A stretch of 64,000 nt of DNA from JAAYFT01 sp036562765 (GTDB lineage: Bacteria > Bacillota > Clostridia > Tissierellales > Tissierellaceae), in contig DATCJO010000063.1 in NCBI GenBank assembly GCA_036562765.1, positions 1 through 64,000 of the forward strand. The letters run 5' to 3'. Positions 16,701 through 25,425 of this stretch are shown here, piece after piece. Positions within the stretch are counted from its first letter, which is position 1. Each line of letters opens with the position of its first letter. A program made the position numbers and the translations under genes. A model generated the notes under the pieces. It was not told where the DNA came from and made no database searches. It saw only the letters and a program-made list of their open reading frames with translations.

Positions 16701-17585
16701 CTAAACAATAACCCTAAACGACTTTGGAATAACTTCAAATGTTGCTGGAAGTTTCCCACCATACTCGCCATCTATATCAAGTTCTACTAATCTGTCTGAT
16801 TCTAAAGTTAATTTATTCGTCTTAAAATATTTTACACTAGGATGATTTACATGTTCTCCACTAAATATATTAATAAAAATATTTGCTAAGTTCTGTACAT
16901 CTGTTTTCTTTATAATAACTACATCTAATAATCCATCGGATACCGATGCATTTGGGGCAAGCTTTTTAAATCCTCCAATAGATGAACTGTTTGAAACCAA
17001 AAACAATAATATATCTTCTTCGCTAGTATATTCTGCAGACTGAATCTTTACCTTAATTGGTTCAAAATTCTGTAATGTTATTTCTTTTAATCCACTTAAA
17101 TAATATGCAAGCCTTCCCAACAACATCTTCTGTTCAGCTGGAACTTGATATCCTACGTTAGATAAAAGTCCTCCTGCTGCGACATTAACAAAATATTCAT
17201 CATTTACTTTCCCCAAATCTACATCTATTGTCTTTTCCCTTTTAATCATCTTATAAAAATCATTTATATTCTTTGGAAGACCTAAATAATTAGCAAAATC
17301 ATTTACTGTACCTGATGATAATATTGCCACGGGAATTTTTCTGCCACTTATAGCTATGCCTTTTGCTACTTCATTTACTGTACCATCTCCACCAGAAACA
17401 ACTATGATATCCCAGTCTTCACTACATGTTTTTATGGTTTCCTTCAAGGCATCATCTTTTTTAGAAGTAATAAATTTATTTAATGTATAGCCATCATCAA
17501 TCAGCAATTGACAAAGTCTATTTAATCTTCTGTCTATTATTTGCCTTCCAGAAGAAGGATTATGTATTATTTTAACTTTCTTCAC
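16701..17585 (-). CDS. Diacylglycerol/lipid kinase (DgkB/YegS family)
   Basis: 294-residue soluble lipid kinase of the DAGK catalytic family, which phosphorylates diacylglycerol or related lipids at the membrane face. It shows the nucleotide-binding NPSSGR near the start, VVSGGDGTVNEVAKG (GGDGT motif) and the C-terminal LDIDGE. Start GTG at 17585, preceded by AAAGGTAGG. First gene of a probable operon with marR and the GGDEF protein. The exact lipid substrate cannot be told from sequence. Confidence 0.9.
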   Translation of the reverse strand: MKKVKIIHNPSSGRQIIDRRLNRLCQLLIDDGYTLNKFITSKKDDALKETIKTCSEDWDIIVVSGGDGTVNEVAKGIAISGRKIPVAILSSGTVNDFANYLGLPKNINDFYKMIKREKTIDVDLGKVNDEYFVNVAAGGLLSNVGYQVPAEQKMLLGRLAYYLSGLKEITLQNFEPIKVKIQSAEYTSEEDILLFLVSNSSSIGGFKKLAPNASVSDGLLDVVIIKKTDVQNLANIFINIFSGEHVNHPSVKYFKTNKLTLESDRLVELDIDGEYGGKLPATFEVIPKSFRVIV

Positions 17586-17653
17586 AAAAACCTACCTTTC
17601 CAAATAAAAGTTCTAAATATTAATTATTTTCTCATTTTATTATTGTTTATTCT

Positions 17654-17682
17654 ATTATACCAATTATTTTAAGTTAATTAAA
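17654..17682 (-). promoter_or_regulatory. Probable promoter of the lipid kinase operon
   Basis: On the minus strand, TATAAT (complement of 17654-17659) lies 17 bp after a weak -35 TTTAAT (complement of 17677-17682), about 70 bases before the GTG start. Good -10, poor -35. Confidence 0.45.
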
Positions 17683-17707
17683 GATAAATGATAGCTAGAA
17701 ATTGTAA

Positions 17708-17742
17708 TAAAAAATAAGAACTCGTCCGAGTTCTTATTTTTT
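17708..17742 (-). terminator. Terminator after the DUF948 gene
   Basis: A near-perfect hairpin (arms AATAAGAACTC and GAGTTCTTATT, extended by A/T pairs) overlaps the stop codon and ends with TTTTTTATTAC on the minus strand. It closes the YtxH-DUF948 unit. Confidence 0.85.
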
Positions 17743-18207
17743 CTTTAAATATCCTTTTATTGCCTCAATAACTTCAAGTATTAATTTTATATAGGAATCA
17801 AAATTCTTTATATTGTCTTGTAATGAATAAGCAGTATCTGCCACAGTATCTGTTACAATATCCATTGTTTCAGAAATTTTGTATGTTGTATTATCTATAG
17901 AATCTGCAATGGAATCTATTTTTTCAGTAATATCATTTACATTGTTGATTAATTCTTTTATATCAGGAGAAATTTCTTCTAATGTTGAATTTGCTTTTTT
18001 AGTTATTGAATTAACATTTTCACTTATTTCAGGTAAATGTTTAACTACAGCATTTATATCCTTTTCATTTGCTTCAATGAAAGAATTAACTTTAAGTAAT
18101 ATTTTATTTAAATTTTTAAATACTATTATTAAATATGACAATACGCCAATTCCAAGAATAAAAAGAACTAATTTAAACAAATCTTGTACCGTAAGAGTAG
18201 CACCCAA
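17734..18207 (-). CDS. DUF948-like single-pass membrane protein
   Basis: 157 residues. One N-terminal hydrophobic helix (about 9-31) is followed by a long helical, coiled-coil-prone tail with repeated hydrophobic spacing. This is the layout of DUF948 proteins, which often neighbour YtxH proteins as here (25 bases upstream). Start TTG at 18207 with AAGGGGG before it. Function unknown; a scaffolding or stress-linked envelope role is a guess from the family context. Confidence 0.75.
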   Translation of the reverse strand: MGATLTVQDLFKLVLFILGIGVLSYLIIVFKNLNKILLKVNSFIEANEKDINAVVKHLPEISENVNSITKKANSTLEEISPDIKELINNVNDITEKIDSIADSIDNTTYKISETMDIVTDTVADTAYSLQDNIKNFDSYIKLILEVIEAIKGYLKKK

Positions 18208-18232
18208 ATTAATTCCCCCTTATTTTTAAACC

Positions 18233-18655
18233 TTATTCTTCTGTTTTTTCTTCTGATTCTTCCGCTACATCATCCCCTTCAGCTGTATCTTCTTCAACAA
18301 CAATCATATTTTCTTCTTCTATGACATCTTCATTGTTAACTGCATCTTCTTCTAAATTATCATCCTTTTCCTTCATTTCAGTCAATGCTTTCTTTACTTC
18401 ACCTTTTACTTTTTCCTTAATTTCTTTAACAGCTTTCATTTGTTCATTTACAGTTTCTTTGATATTATCTCTAACTTCTTTGCTTTTGTTAACAAGTTCA
18501 TCTCTAGTTTCTTCACCAGATTTTGGTGCAAACAAAATCCCTGCTATAGCTCCAATAACAGTCCCAATTGCAGTACCAATTGCAATATTTTTGGCTTTTT
18601 TCAAATTTTCTTCTCTTTTTGCTCTTTTTTTCATTTCATGCAAATATCTATTCAC
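18233..18655 (-). CDS. YtxH-domain protein
   Basis: 140 residues. A glycine-zipper membrane helix ends in the YtxH hallmark LFAPKSGEETR (about 41-51). It is preceded by a basic N-terminus and followed by a charged helical region and a very acidic C-terminal tail. Start GTG at 18655, with GAGGGGGG 8 bases before it. YtxH proteins are general-stress associated in Bacillus; the molecular role is not known. Confidence 0.88.
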   Translation of the reverse strand: MNRYLHEMKKRAKREENLKKAKNIAIGTAIGTVIGAIAGILFAPKSGEETRDELVNKSKEVRDNIKETVNEQMKAVKEIKEKVKGEVKKALTEMKEKDDNLEEDAVNNEDVIEEENMIVVEEDTAEGDDVAEESEEKTEE

Positions 18656-18760
18656 TTATATGCCCCCCTCATTGTAAGTTTTATTTATGTCAATTTAAAT
18701 ACCCAAAAAGCTCTTCATTAATCTACATTATTCATAAAAAATAAGTTAAAAATGTTGAAA

Positions 18761-18946
18761 TTAAAACTTCTCTTCTAATATCTTTTTTAATTCTGCTGCT
18801 TGATATCCGCATTCTTCAGCATATTTTTTAAATAAATTTGCAACTTCTTCGTCATCGACCTTCTTTGAATAAACTTCATAATCCCTTACCATCTCTTGTG
18901 CATCTAGAATCATTTTCTTTAAGATTTCCTTAGTTGTTAATTCCAC
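18761..18946 (-). CDS. Small all-helical protein, ferritin-like in appearance
   Basis: 61 residues with an initiating GTG at 18946 and a clear AGGGAGG 7-8 bases before it, so it is very likely translated. The sequence predicts two long amphipathic helices with Glu and Tyr at spacings reminiscent of half a ferritin-like bundle (DYEVYSKK, KYAEECGYQAAEL). The metal-binding ExxH pairs are absent. I do not recognise a named family. It stands alone between the YtxH unit and the divergent ABC exporter genes. Confidence 0.7.
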   Translation of the reverse strand: MELTTKEILKKMILDAQEMVRDYEVYSKKVDDEEVANLFKKYAEECGYQAAELKKILEEKF

Positions 18947-19118
18947 AATAATACCTCCCTATTTTTATTTTATACAAATAATTTGCCTCGCAAAACTTTT
19001 TTTATACTTTTAAAACATTTTTTTTACATAACTCTTTAAAATATTCTTAAATCTTATATAATTATTATTAAGTGATTTATTTTGAGTATCGAAACATTTT
19101 TATAAAAGGGGTAGAAAA

Positions 19119-20870
19119 ATGACAGCATTTATTACATTAAAGGATTTCTTAAAAAAACATAAGTGGAATTATATTATAGGAGTTTCTTGGTTAATGATAA
19201 TTGACTTTATACAGCTTTTAGTACCACAAATCTTAGGAAGTTTTACAGATAGTTTAAAAGAAGGGTTAATAGACATAAATGGAATTCTCAAATATGTATC
19301 TTTAATAATTATAACTGGGTTAATCATAGGAATAGGCAGATATTTCTGGAGAATATATATTCTTGGAACATCTCGTGAACTGGAGTACTATTTAAGGAAA
19401 AAATTGTTTAACCATCTTTTAACCCTTTCTACTAACTACTTTAATACTCACAAGACAGGAGACTTAATGGCCCATGCAACAAACGATATAAATGCTGTAA
19501 GAATGGCTGTAGGGCAAGGAACTATTATGATAGTAGACTCAGGATTTATGATTATATTAACCTTAATCATGATGATTAAGACAACTAATTTAAGGTTAAC
19601 TGCAATTTCGCTTTTTACATTGCCCTTTATCATTATATTCGTTAATAGATTTGGGAAAATAATACATAAAAGGTTTAAAGCTGTTCAAGAGGCATTTTCT
19701 AAGTTAACTGACATAACTCAAGAAAGCTTTTCTGGAATTAGAGTAATTAAATCTTTCGTACAAGAAGATTTAGTATTAGAAAATTTTACAAAGGTTAATG
19801 AAGATAATTTAAGGAAAAATTTAAAATTAGTTTTGGTTTCAGGCATTTTCCATCCATTTATTAATTTTATTTCTGCTCTCAGTTTCTTATTATTAATCTT
19901 TTATGGAGGTAAAGAAGTAATTCTAAATCGAATTTCTCTGGGAGATTTTGTTGCATTTAACTCATATATTGGGTTATTAGTATGGCCTATGATGGCTCTA
20001 GGATGGGTTATAAACCTATTGCAAAGAGGAGCAGCTTCCATGGAAAGGATAAACGCAATATTAAATGAAAAACCAGATATTAAGGATTCTGAAGATGCCA
20101 TTGAGTTGAACAATATTAAGGGAAAGATTGAATTTAAAAATGTCAGCTTTAAATACCCTGGAAGCAATAATTATGCATTAAAAAATATTAATTTTACAGT
20201 TGAACCAGGTAAATCCTTAGCAATCGTAGGTAGAACAGGCAGCGGTAAGACAACGATAGTTAACTTGCTTTTAAGGCTTTTTGATATTGAAGAAGGAGAA
20301 ATATGTATAGACGATATTCCAATTAAAAAAATTACTCTAAAATCCTTACGCGAAAATATAGGATATGTGCCTCAAGACAATTTCCTATTTTCAACTACCA
20401 TTGAAGAAAATATTGGGTTTGCTTTTGAGGGGAATTTAGATAAAGAAAAAGTAATAAAAGCTGCCAAATTGGCAGAAATATACGATAACATCATGAGCTT
20501 CCCAGATGGTTTCGACACTGTATTAGGTGAAAGAGGAGTAACTATTTCAGGAGGTCAAAAACAAAGAACTTCAATTGCTAGGGCACTTATTAAAAATCCT
20601 TCCATATTAATTTTAGATGATAGCTTATCCAGCGTAGACACAGATACAGAGGAAAAAATACTAAATAACTTGAAAGATTTTATGAAAGAGAGGACAACAA
20701 TATTCATCAGCCACAGAATTTCTACTGTAAAAAACTGTGATGAAATTATAGTCATCGACGAAGGCGAAATTGTAGAAAGAGGAACACACGATGAATTGCT
20801 AGCCCAAAATGGAATATATTATGAAATTTACGAAAAACAACAGCTTGAGGAAAAAATTATCAATGATTAG
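19119..20870 (+). CDS. Heterodimeric ABC exporter half-transporter, BmrC-like
   Basis: 583 residues: six membrane helices (about 15-310) then an ATPase domain (about 335-575). Walker A is GRTGSGKTT and the signature ISGGQKQR is canonical. The residue after Walker B is Asp instead of catalytic Glu (ILILDDSLSSVD), so its own ATP site should be non-hydrolytic. This matches the BmrC half of BmrCD-type heterodimers. The partner gene follows 11 bases later. Likely a drug or lipid exporter. AAAAGGGG precedes the ATG. Unlike bmrCD of B. subtilis, I see no leader-peptide attenuator in the 170 bases upstream. Confidence 0.92.
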   Translation: MTAFITLKDFLKKHKWNYIIGVSWLMIIDFIQLLVPQILGSFTDSLKEGLIDINGILKYVSLIIITGLIIGIGRYFWRIYILGTSRELEYYLRKKLFNHLLTLSTNYFNTHKTGDLMAHATNDINAVRMAVGQGTIMIVDSGFMIILTLIMMIKTTNLRLTAISLFTLPFIIIFVNRFGKIIHKRFKAVQEAFSKLTDITQESFSGIRVIKSFVQEDLVLENFTKVNEDNLRKNLKLVLVSGIFHPFINFISALSFLLLIFYGGKEVILNRISLGDFVAFNSYIGLLVWPMMALGWVINLLQRGAASMERINAILNEKPDIKDSEDAIELNNIKGKIEFKNVSFKYPGSNNYALKNINFTVEPGKSLAIVGRTGSGKTTIVNLLLRLFDIEEGEICIDDIPIKKITLKSLRENIGYVPQDNFLFSTTIEENIGFAFEGNLDKEKVIKAAKLAEIYDNIMSFPDGFDTVLGERGVTISGGQKQRTSIARALIKNPSILILDDSLSSVDTDTEEKILNNLKDFMKERTTIFISHRISTVKNCDEIIVIDEGEIVERGTHDELLAQNGIYYEIYEKQQLEEKIIND

Positions 20871-20881
20871 GAGGCCCATAA

Positions 20882-22894
20882 ATGAGCAATACATATAACG
20901 ATGATGATATAATTGGTAAAGCTTACGATAGCCGATTGATGAGAAGGCTATTGAAATATGCAAAACCATATTGGCATTACTTTTTAATAGCAATTATAAT
21001 TATGATTATCATAACAGGATTAGAACTCTTAAGGCCTTATCTTTTAAAAATAACTATAGATGACTATATTAACGGATATAAAAAACCTATGTATGAAATG
21101 GAAATAGATAGCCCTTATGATGGAGTTATATTCAATAATAAAAAATATGTAAAAGTAGATTATTTTGAAAAGAAAAACATTACCCTAGATAAATCTTATC
21201 CAATAGTCGATATAGTAGAAAAAAACAATAACTACTATATTGGCAGATTAGAAGATGATATTAATAACAGAATAAAATTAAACAGTGAAGATTATTTGAA
21301 ATTTAGAGAATTTGACATCAAAGGTATTAATAGAATTTCATTGATTTTCTTATTGGCAATTATTTTTACATTCACACTTAGCTATTCACAAGAATTGCTG
21401 TTAAACTATACTTCTCAAAAGATAATATTTAATATTAGGCAAGAAATCTTTTCGCATATTCAAAGCTTATCAATTTCATATTTTGATAAGAATCCTATAG
21501 GTAGATTAGTGACAAGGGTAACTAATGACACTGAAACATTAAATGAGATGTATACCTCAGTTTTAGTAAATCTCTTTAATGACATATTTATAATCATTGG
21601 AATAGTAATAGTAATGATTAAACTCAACCTAAAATTAGCAATAGTATCTTTCTCATTGATGCCATTTATTTTAATTGCAGCAATAATATTTAGAAGAAAA
21701 ATCAGGGTTATTTACAGAATTGGAAGAGCACAGCTAGCTAAAATCAATTCTACTTTAAATGAAAACATTACAGGAATGAGGGTTATACAAATCTTTAAAA
21801 AAGAAAATAAAATTTCTTCTCAATTTGACAACATAAATAGAGAATATCTGCAAACAGCAAAAAAAGAAATTAAGTTATTTGCTATTTTCAGGCCAACAAT
21901 TGAAGTGATTAAATCCTTAGGAATTGCATTTATTATTTATTATGGAGGAGGACAAGTAATTTCCAATTCAATTGAATTCGGGGTTCTATATGCATTTATA
22001 AACTATTTACAAAGATTCTTCCAACCAATACTAGATTTAACTGAAAAATACAACATACTACAAGCAGCAATGGCTTCCAGTGAAAGGATTTTCTCAGTCT
22101 TAGACGATAATACAGTTATTGAAAACACTAATAATCCTGTTAAAATTGAAAATCTTAAAGGTAGAATAGAATTTAAAAATGTTTGGTTTGCCTATGAAAA
22201 AGATAACTGGGTACTAAAAGATGTTAGCTTCACAATAAATCCTGGAGAAACTGTAGCATTTGTAGGAGCTACAGGGGCTGGAAAATCTACTATCATAAAC
22301 TTAATTACAAGATTCTATGATCCTCAAAAAGGCGAAATACTCATAGATGGTGTTAATATTAAAAATTATGATAAATATGAACTAAGAAAAAATATTGGAG
22401 TTGTATTACAGGATGTATTCCTCTTTACAGGAACAATTGAGGATAATATCAGATTAAACAAGAAAGATATTAGCCATGAAAAAATAGTTGAAGTAGCAAA
22501 ATTTGTAAATGCAGACCACTTTATAAATAAATTGCCTAATAAATATGATGAACCTGTTATGGAAAGAGGTTCAACATTATCGTCTGGTGAAAGGCAACTG
22601 CTAGCTTTTGCTAGGACCTTGGCCTTTGACCCAAAAATATTGATTTTAGATGAAGCCACTTCTAACATTGATACAGAAACAGAAGCTTTGATACAAGATG
22701 CCTTAGGGAAATTAATTAAAGGAAGGACCACTATAGCAATTGCACATAGGCTTTCTACTATTCAGAATGCAGACAAAATTATTGTTCTCCATAAAGGTGT
22801 CATAAGAGAAATGGGAACTCATCAAGAATTACTAGCTAAAGAAGGCATTTATTATAATCTATATAAACTTCAATATAAAGAAAGCCTAATATAA
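20882..22894 (+). CDS. Heterodimeric ABC exporter half-transporter, BmrD-like
   Basis: 670 residues. About 70 extra residues are inserted between the first and second membrane helices (roughly 75-145), placed outside the cell as in BmrD. The ATPase domain has Walker A GATGAGKST and a canonical Walker B Glu (ILILDEATSNID), but a degenerate signature LSSGERQL. Combined with the BmrC-like partner, this gives one intact and one degenerate ATP site per dimer, the classic asymmetric exporter arrangement. AGGAGG precedes the ATG, and the gene is closed by a terminator at 22902-22935. Confidence 0.93.
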   Translation: MSNTYNDDDIIGKAYDSRLMRRLLKYAKPYWHYFLIAIIIMIIITGLELLRPYLLKITIDDYINGYKKPMYEMEIDSPYDGVIFNNKKYVKVDYFEKKNITLDKSYPIVDIVEKNNNYYIGRLEDDINNRIKLNSEDYLKFREFDIKGINRISLIFLLAIIFTFTLSYSQELLLNYTSQKIIFNIRQEIFSHIQSLSISYFDKNPIGRLVTRVTNDTETLNEMYTSVLVNLFNDIFIIIGIVIVMIKLNLKLAIVSFSLMPFILIAAIIFRRKIRVIYRIGRAQLAKINSTLNENITGMRVIQIFKKENKISSQFDNINREYLQTAKKEIKLFAIFRPTIEVIKSLGIAFIIYYGGGQVISNSIEFGVLYAFINYLQRFFQPILDLTEKYNILQAAMASSERIFSVLDDNTVIENTNNPVKIENLKGRIEFKNVWFAYEKDNWVLKDVSFTINPGETVAFVGATGAGKSTIINLITRFYDPQKGEILIDGVNIKNYDKYELRKNIGVVLQDVFLFTGTIEDNIRLNKKDISHEKIVEVAKFVNADHFINKLPNKYDEPVMERGSTLSSGERQLLAFARTLAFDPKILILDEATSNIDTETEALIQDALGKLIKGRTTIAIAHRLSTIQNADKIIVLHKGVIREMGTHQELLAKEGIYYNLYKLQYKESLI

Positions 22895-22901
22895 TAATAT
22901 A

Positions 22902-22935
22902 AAAGCCCTCTAAAGCATAAGCTTTAGAGGGCTTT
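22902..22935. terminator. Bidirectional terminator between the ABC exporter and 6S RNA genes
   Basis: A perfect 15-bp stem (AAAGCCCTCTAAAGC / GCTTTAGAGGGCTTT) with a 4-base loop. On the minus strand it continues TATATTATTAT and directly follows the 3' end of the 6S RNA. On the plus strand it follows the ABC gene by 7 bases. Confidence 0.8.
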
Positions 22936-23113
22936 ACCACAATGCCGTCAGCCTTTTAATTCACACCCGCCTTCTCTCAAAGGTGGGTGTCCTGTTACCA
23001 CTTTCTAACTTCCACTCAAAGGTGGCTTGTTATACAGTGGTAAACTCCAGACTCCCTTATTACTTCTGCCGGTTGAATTAACAAGGCCAACGAACATTGC
23101 AGAAATCTTGCTT
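22930..23113 (-). ncRNA. ssrS: 6S RNA (SsrS), regulator of sigma-A RNA polymerase
   Basis: A noncoding stretch of about 180 nt with 6S architecture on the minus strand. The closing stem pairs CTGCAATG (complement of 23095-23102) with CATTGTGG (22937-22944). It continues with the conserved TGTTCGT...GGCC strand against GGCTGACGGCAT, the counterpart of E. coli GATGTTCG...CGGCATC. An inner stem pairs 23075-23091 with 22947-22962. A large central bubble carries a small hairpin on its 3' strand (22963-22990), and a long apical hairpin spans 22997-23041. A strong promoter precedes it and a terminator follows. 6S RNA mimics an open promoter and sequesters the housekeeping polymerase in slow growth. 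Ends are inferred to within a few bases. Confidence 0.87.
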
Positions 23114-23119
23114 ATTTTC

Positions 23120-23148
23120 ATTATACTATGATTACTGAATTTTTTCAA
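23120..23148 (-). promoter_or_regulatory. 6S RNA promoter
   Basis: On the minus strand: TTGAAA (complement of 23143-23148), exactly 17 bp, TATAAT (complement of 23120-23125). Transcription should start near 23113, at the foot of the 6S closing stem. Confidence 0.85.
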
Positions 23149-23174
23149 CATAACATTCTGGCAATAGCTGATAA

Positions 23175-24917
23175 CTATGCTATATTTGATATAATTTGGT
23201 TAATTTCTTCTTCATTTAAAACTTCTTTTTCTATAAGATTTGCTGTTAGGTTTTTAAGAGTTTCTATATTGTCCATAAGTAATTTTTTCGTTTCTGCATA
23301 AAGACTATCTAAAATCTCTTTCACCCTATTTAATAATATTTCATTGTCTAAACTCCTATTACCTATGACATTATAATTTACAAGCCCTATTTCATCATCC
23401 ATACCTAATAATGCAATCATCGATAAAGCCATTTCCGTAGCTTTTTCCAAGTCAGAGGAAGCCCCTGTAGTTACAAATTCTTTTCCAAAAATTATTTCTT
23501 CACTAGCTCTGCCACCTAAAGCAATCATTATATTTGATAATATATCTTTTTTGCTTTGATACATTTTATCAGGAGGTAAATTAATGCTAAAACCTCCCAT
23601 TCCTTTTGTACTAGGAATTATGCTTACTTTAGAAACCCTGTTTTCTTTCGCTACCAATTTAGTGATTAATGCATGTCCTGCTTCATGATATGCAGTAATC
23701 TCTTTATCCTTTAAATTAATTGCTGTTCTGTCCTTTTTTTCTTCTCCTACAAGAACTTTATAATAAGCCTTGTTAATATGCTCTAAAGTAATTTCATTAG
23801 CTTTTTCCTTTGCAGCATAAATTGCAGCTTCATTCATAAGGCTTTCTAGTTTGGCTCCACTGAAATATACTGTATCCATTGCAAGTTTTTTCAGGTCAAC
23901 ATCTTTTGACAGTGGCTTGTTTCTGCTGTGGAGTTTTAATATTTTATATCTTCCACTGACATCTGGCAGATTAACTTCTATTTGGCGGTCAAACCTACCA
24001 GGCCTTAACAATGCTTCGTCTAAAATATCTATCCTATTTGTAGCAGCTACAACTACAATACCTTCATTATCATTAAAACCAGACATTTCAGTTAACAATG
24101 CATTTAATGTCCTATCTCCTTCTTCACTGCCTGAAAAGCTATTTCCTTGCCTTTTCTTGCCTAAACAGTCTATTTCATCAATAAATATTACTGACTTACC
24201 TGCTTCCTTTGCCTTTTTAAATAGTTCTCTAATTCTGCTTGCACCTAAACCAGCGTAAACTTGCACAAAATCTGAACCTGAAACTGGGAAAAATGGAACT
24301 CCAGCTTCTCCAGCCATCGCTTTAGCTAATAATGTCTTCCCTGTACCAGGAGGACCATAAAGCAGTACTCCCCTAGGTAGCTTTGCACCTAGCTTACTGT
24401 AGTTCTCTGGATTTTTAATAAAATCTACCATGTCCATTAAAGCTTCTTTTGCTTCTTCATTCCCTGCTACATCAGAAAATGTTAACCTTTTAGAATTGTT
24501 TTCCGTATCAATTTTTGATATTTGTGATATCTCCTTTGCTGCTTGTGTTGACATGTTTCTACTTATATAAAACATTAAAAATCCCATAACAGAAAATGCA
24601 ATTAACATTGGTATAGTTTGACTTACTGATTCATCTTTTTCTGTTACCTTAATATCTTTTAACAGCAACTCTTCCTTGAAATTTTCTTTTCTAGGGTTAT
24701 CTGTAAAAAATACATTTCCATTCTTTAGCTTTACCTTAATCATATCATCATCTGATAATTCTACTTCCTCTACTAAGCCATTATCTATGTGGGATAAAAA
24801 TAAATTATAAGGTATCTCTTCAATATTTCTTGCATTTTTCAAAAATAAAAACCCTGTAAATAATAGGGCTGCAATCGCTATAACAGCTAAGGCAATCTTA
24901 ATTTTTTTAAAACTCAT
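23175..24917 (-). CDS. ftsH: FtsH-family membrane AAA zinc protease
   Basis: ATP-dependent membrane protease of 580 residues from ATG 24917, which AAGGAGG precedes by 7 bases. In-frame codons upstream (to 24980) lack a binding site. Two membrane helices (about 8-26 and 100-120) flank a small extracytoplasmic domain. The AAA module has Walker A GPPGTGKT (188-195), Walker B VIFIDEID and the second region of homology ATNRIDILDEALLRPGRFD. The zinc site is HEAGH (411-415) with a later Asp (GASSDLEKA). It is shorter than the usual 600-650 residues because the C-terminal tail is minimal, so it may be a second FtsH paralogue. Confidence 0.93.
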   Translation of the reverse strand: MSFKKIKIALAVIAIAALLFTGFLFLKNARNIEEIPYNLFLSHIDNGLVEEVELSDDDMIKVKLKNGNVFFTDNPRKENFKEELLLKDIKVTEKDESVSQTIPMLIAFSVMGFLMFYISRNMSTQAAKEISQISKIDTENNSKRLTFSDVAGNEEAKEALMDMVDFIKNPENYSKLGAKLPRGVLLYGPPGTGKTLLAKAMAGEAGVPFFPVSGSDFVQVYAGLGASRIRELFKKAKEAGKSVIFIDEIDCLGKKRQGNSFSGSEEGDRTLNALLTEMSGFNDNEGIVVVAATNRIDILDEALLRPGRFDRQIEVNLPDVSGRYKILKLHSRNKPLSKDVDLKKLAMDTVYFSGAKLESLMNEAAIYAAKEKANEITLEHINKAYYKVLVGEEKKDRTAINLKDKEITAYHEAGHALITKLVAKENRVSKVSIIPSTKGMGGFSINLPPDKMYQSKKDILSNIMIALGGRASEEIIFGKEFVTTGASSDLEKATEMALSMIALLGMDDEIGLVNYNVIGNRSLDNEILLNRVKEILDSLYAETKKLLMDNIETLKNLTANLIEKEVLNEEEINQIISNIA

Positions 24918-24997
24918 TAAGATCCTCCTTTGGTTTACATAATATATTTTATTATAACACCCATCTTTCTTAAAGTCCACTTCCTACTTTTGTTAAA

Positions 24998-25026
24998 AAT
25001 AAATAAAAGGCATCGCAATGATGCCT
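24998..25026 (-). terminator. Terminator of the 93-residue protein gene
   Basis: GGCATC / GATGCC stem with a 5-base loop (complement of 25008-25026), overlapping the stop codon. It is followed on the minus strand by TTTTATTTATTTTT. Confidence 0.8.
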
Positions 25027-25306
25027 ATTTCTTTTTCAAAATTTTTAATATCTCATCAAGCTTTTTATTTTGTTCTTCACTTAGTAGAGGTCTAATACTT
25101 TCTATCTTCTCAAATATTTCCCTATATTCTTCTTCACTTAAATTTTTTTCCAGAGATTCGTTTACTTTGATTATTTCAATAAAAAGGTCCTTCTCCGATT
25201 TATCTTTATATTCATCAACTAGATTTTCAAATTTCTCCATCTCTTCCTCTGATGGTTTATAATCCTTCATTAAATCCATGATTTCATCGATATTTTTATT
25301 TTCCAT
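25025..25306 (-). CDS. Small charged helical protein, unknown function
   Basis: 93 residues, very rich in Glu and Lys and predicted to be nearly all helix. There is no signal peptide or cysteine. An internal semi-repeat recurs (KPSEEEMEKFENLVDEY / NLSEEEYREIFEKIESI), suggesting a duplicated helical hairpin. GGGGGGATAG-type purines precede the ATG. I do not recognise the family. It has its own terminator and lies just upstream of ftsH on the same strand. Confidence 0.65.
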   Translation of the reverse strand: MENKNIDEIMDLMKDYKPSEEEMEKFENLVDEYKDKSEKDLFIEIIKVNESLEKNLSEEEYREIFEKIESIRPLLSEEQNKKLDEILKILKKK

Positions 25307-25425
25307 TCTATCCCCCCTGTCTATAACAGTTTATGATTACAAGATATGCAATATTACTGTTATTTTTGCAACTAATATATAAATGGTGCATATAATGAAT
25401 ATCATGGTTAAATGGAGGGTTAGAA

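Noticed and set aside
22930..23113. Reading the structured intergenic RNA as a riboswitch or T-box leader
   Set aside because: It has its own promoter, ends at its own terminator and is not followed by a gene on its strand until after that terminator; conserved strands fit 6S RNA.
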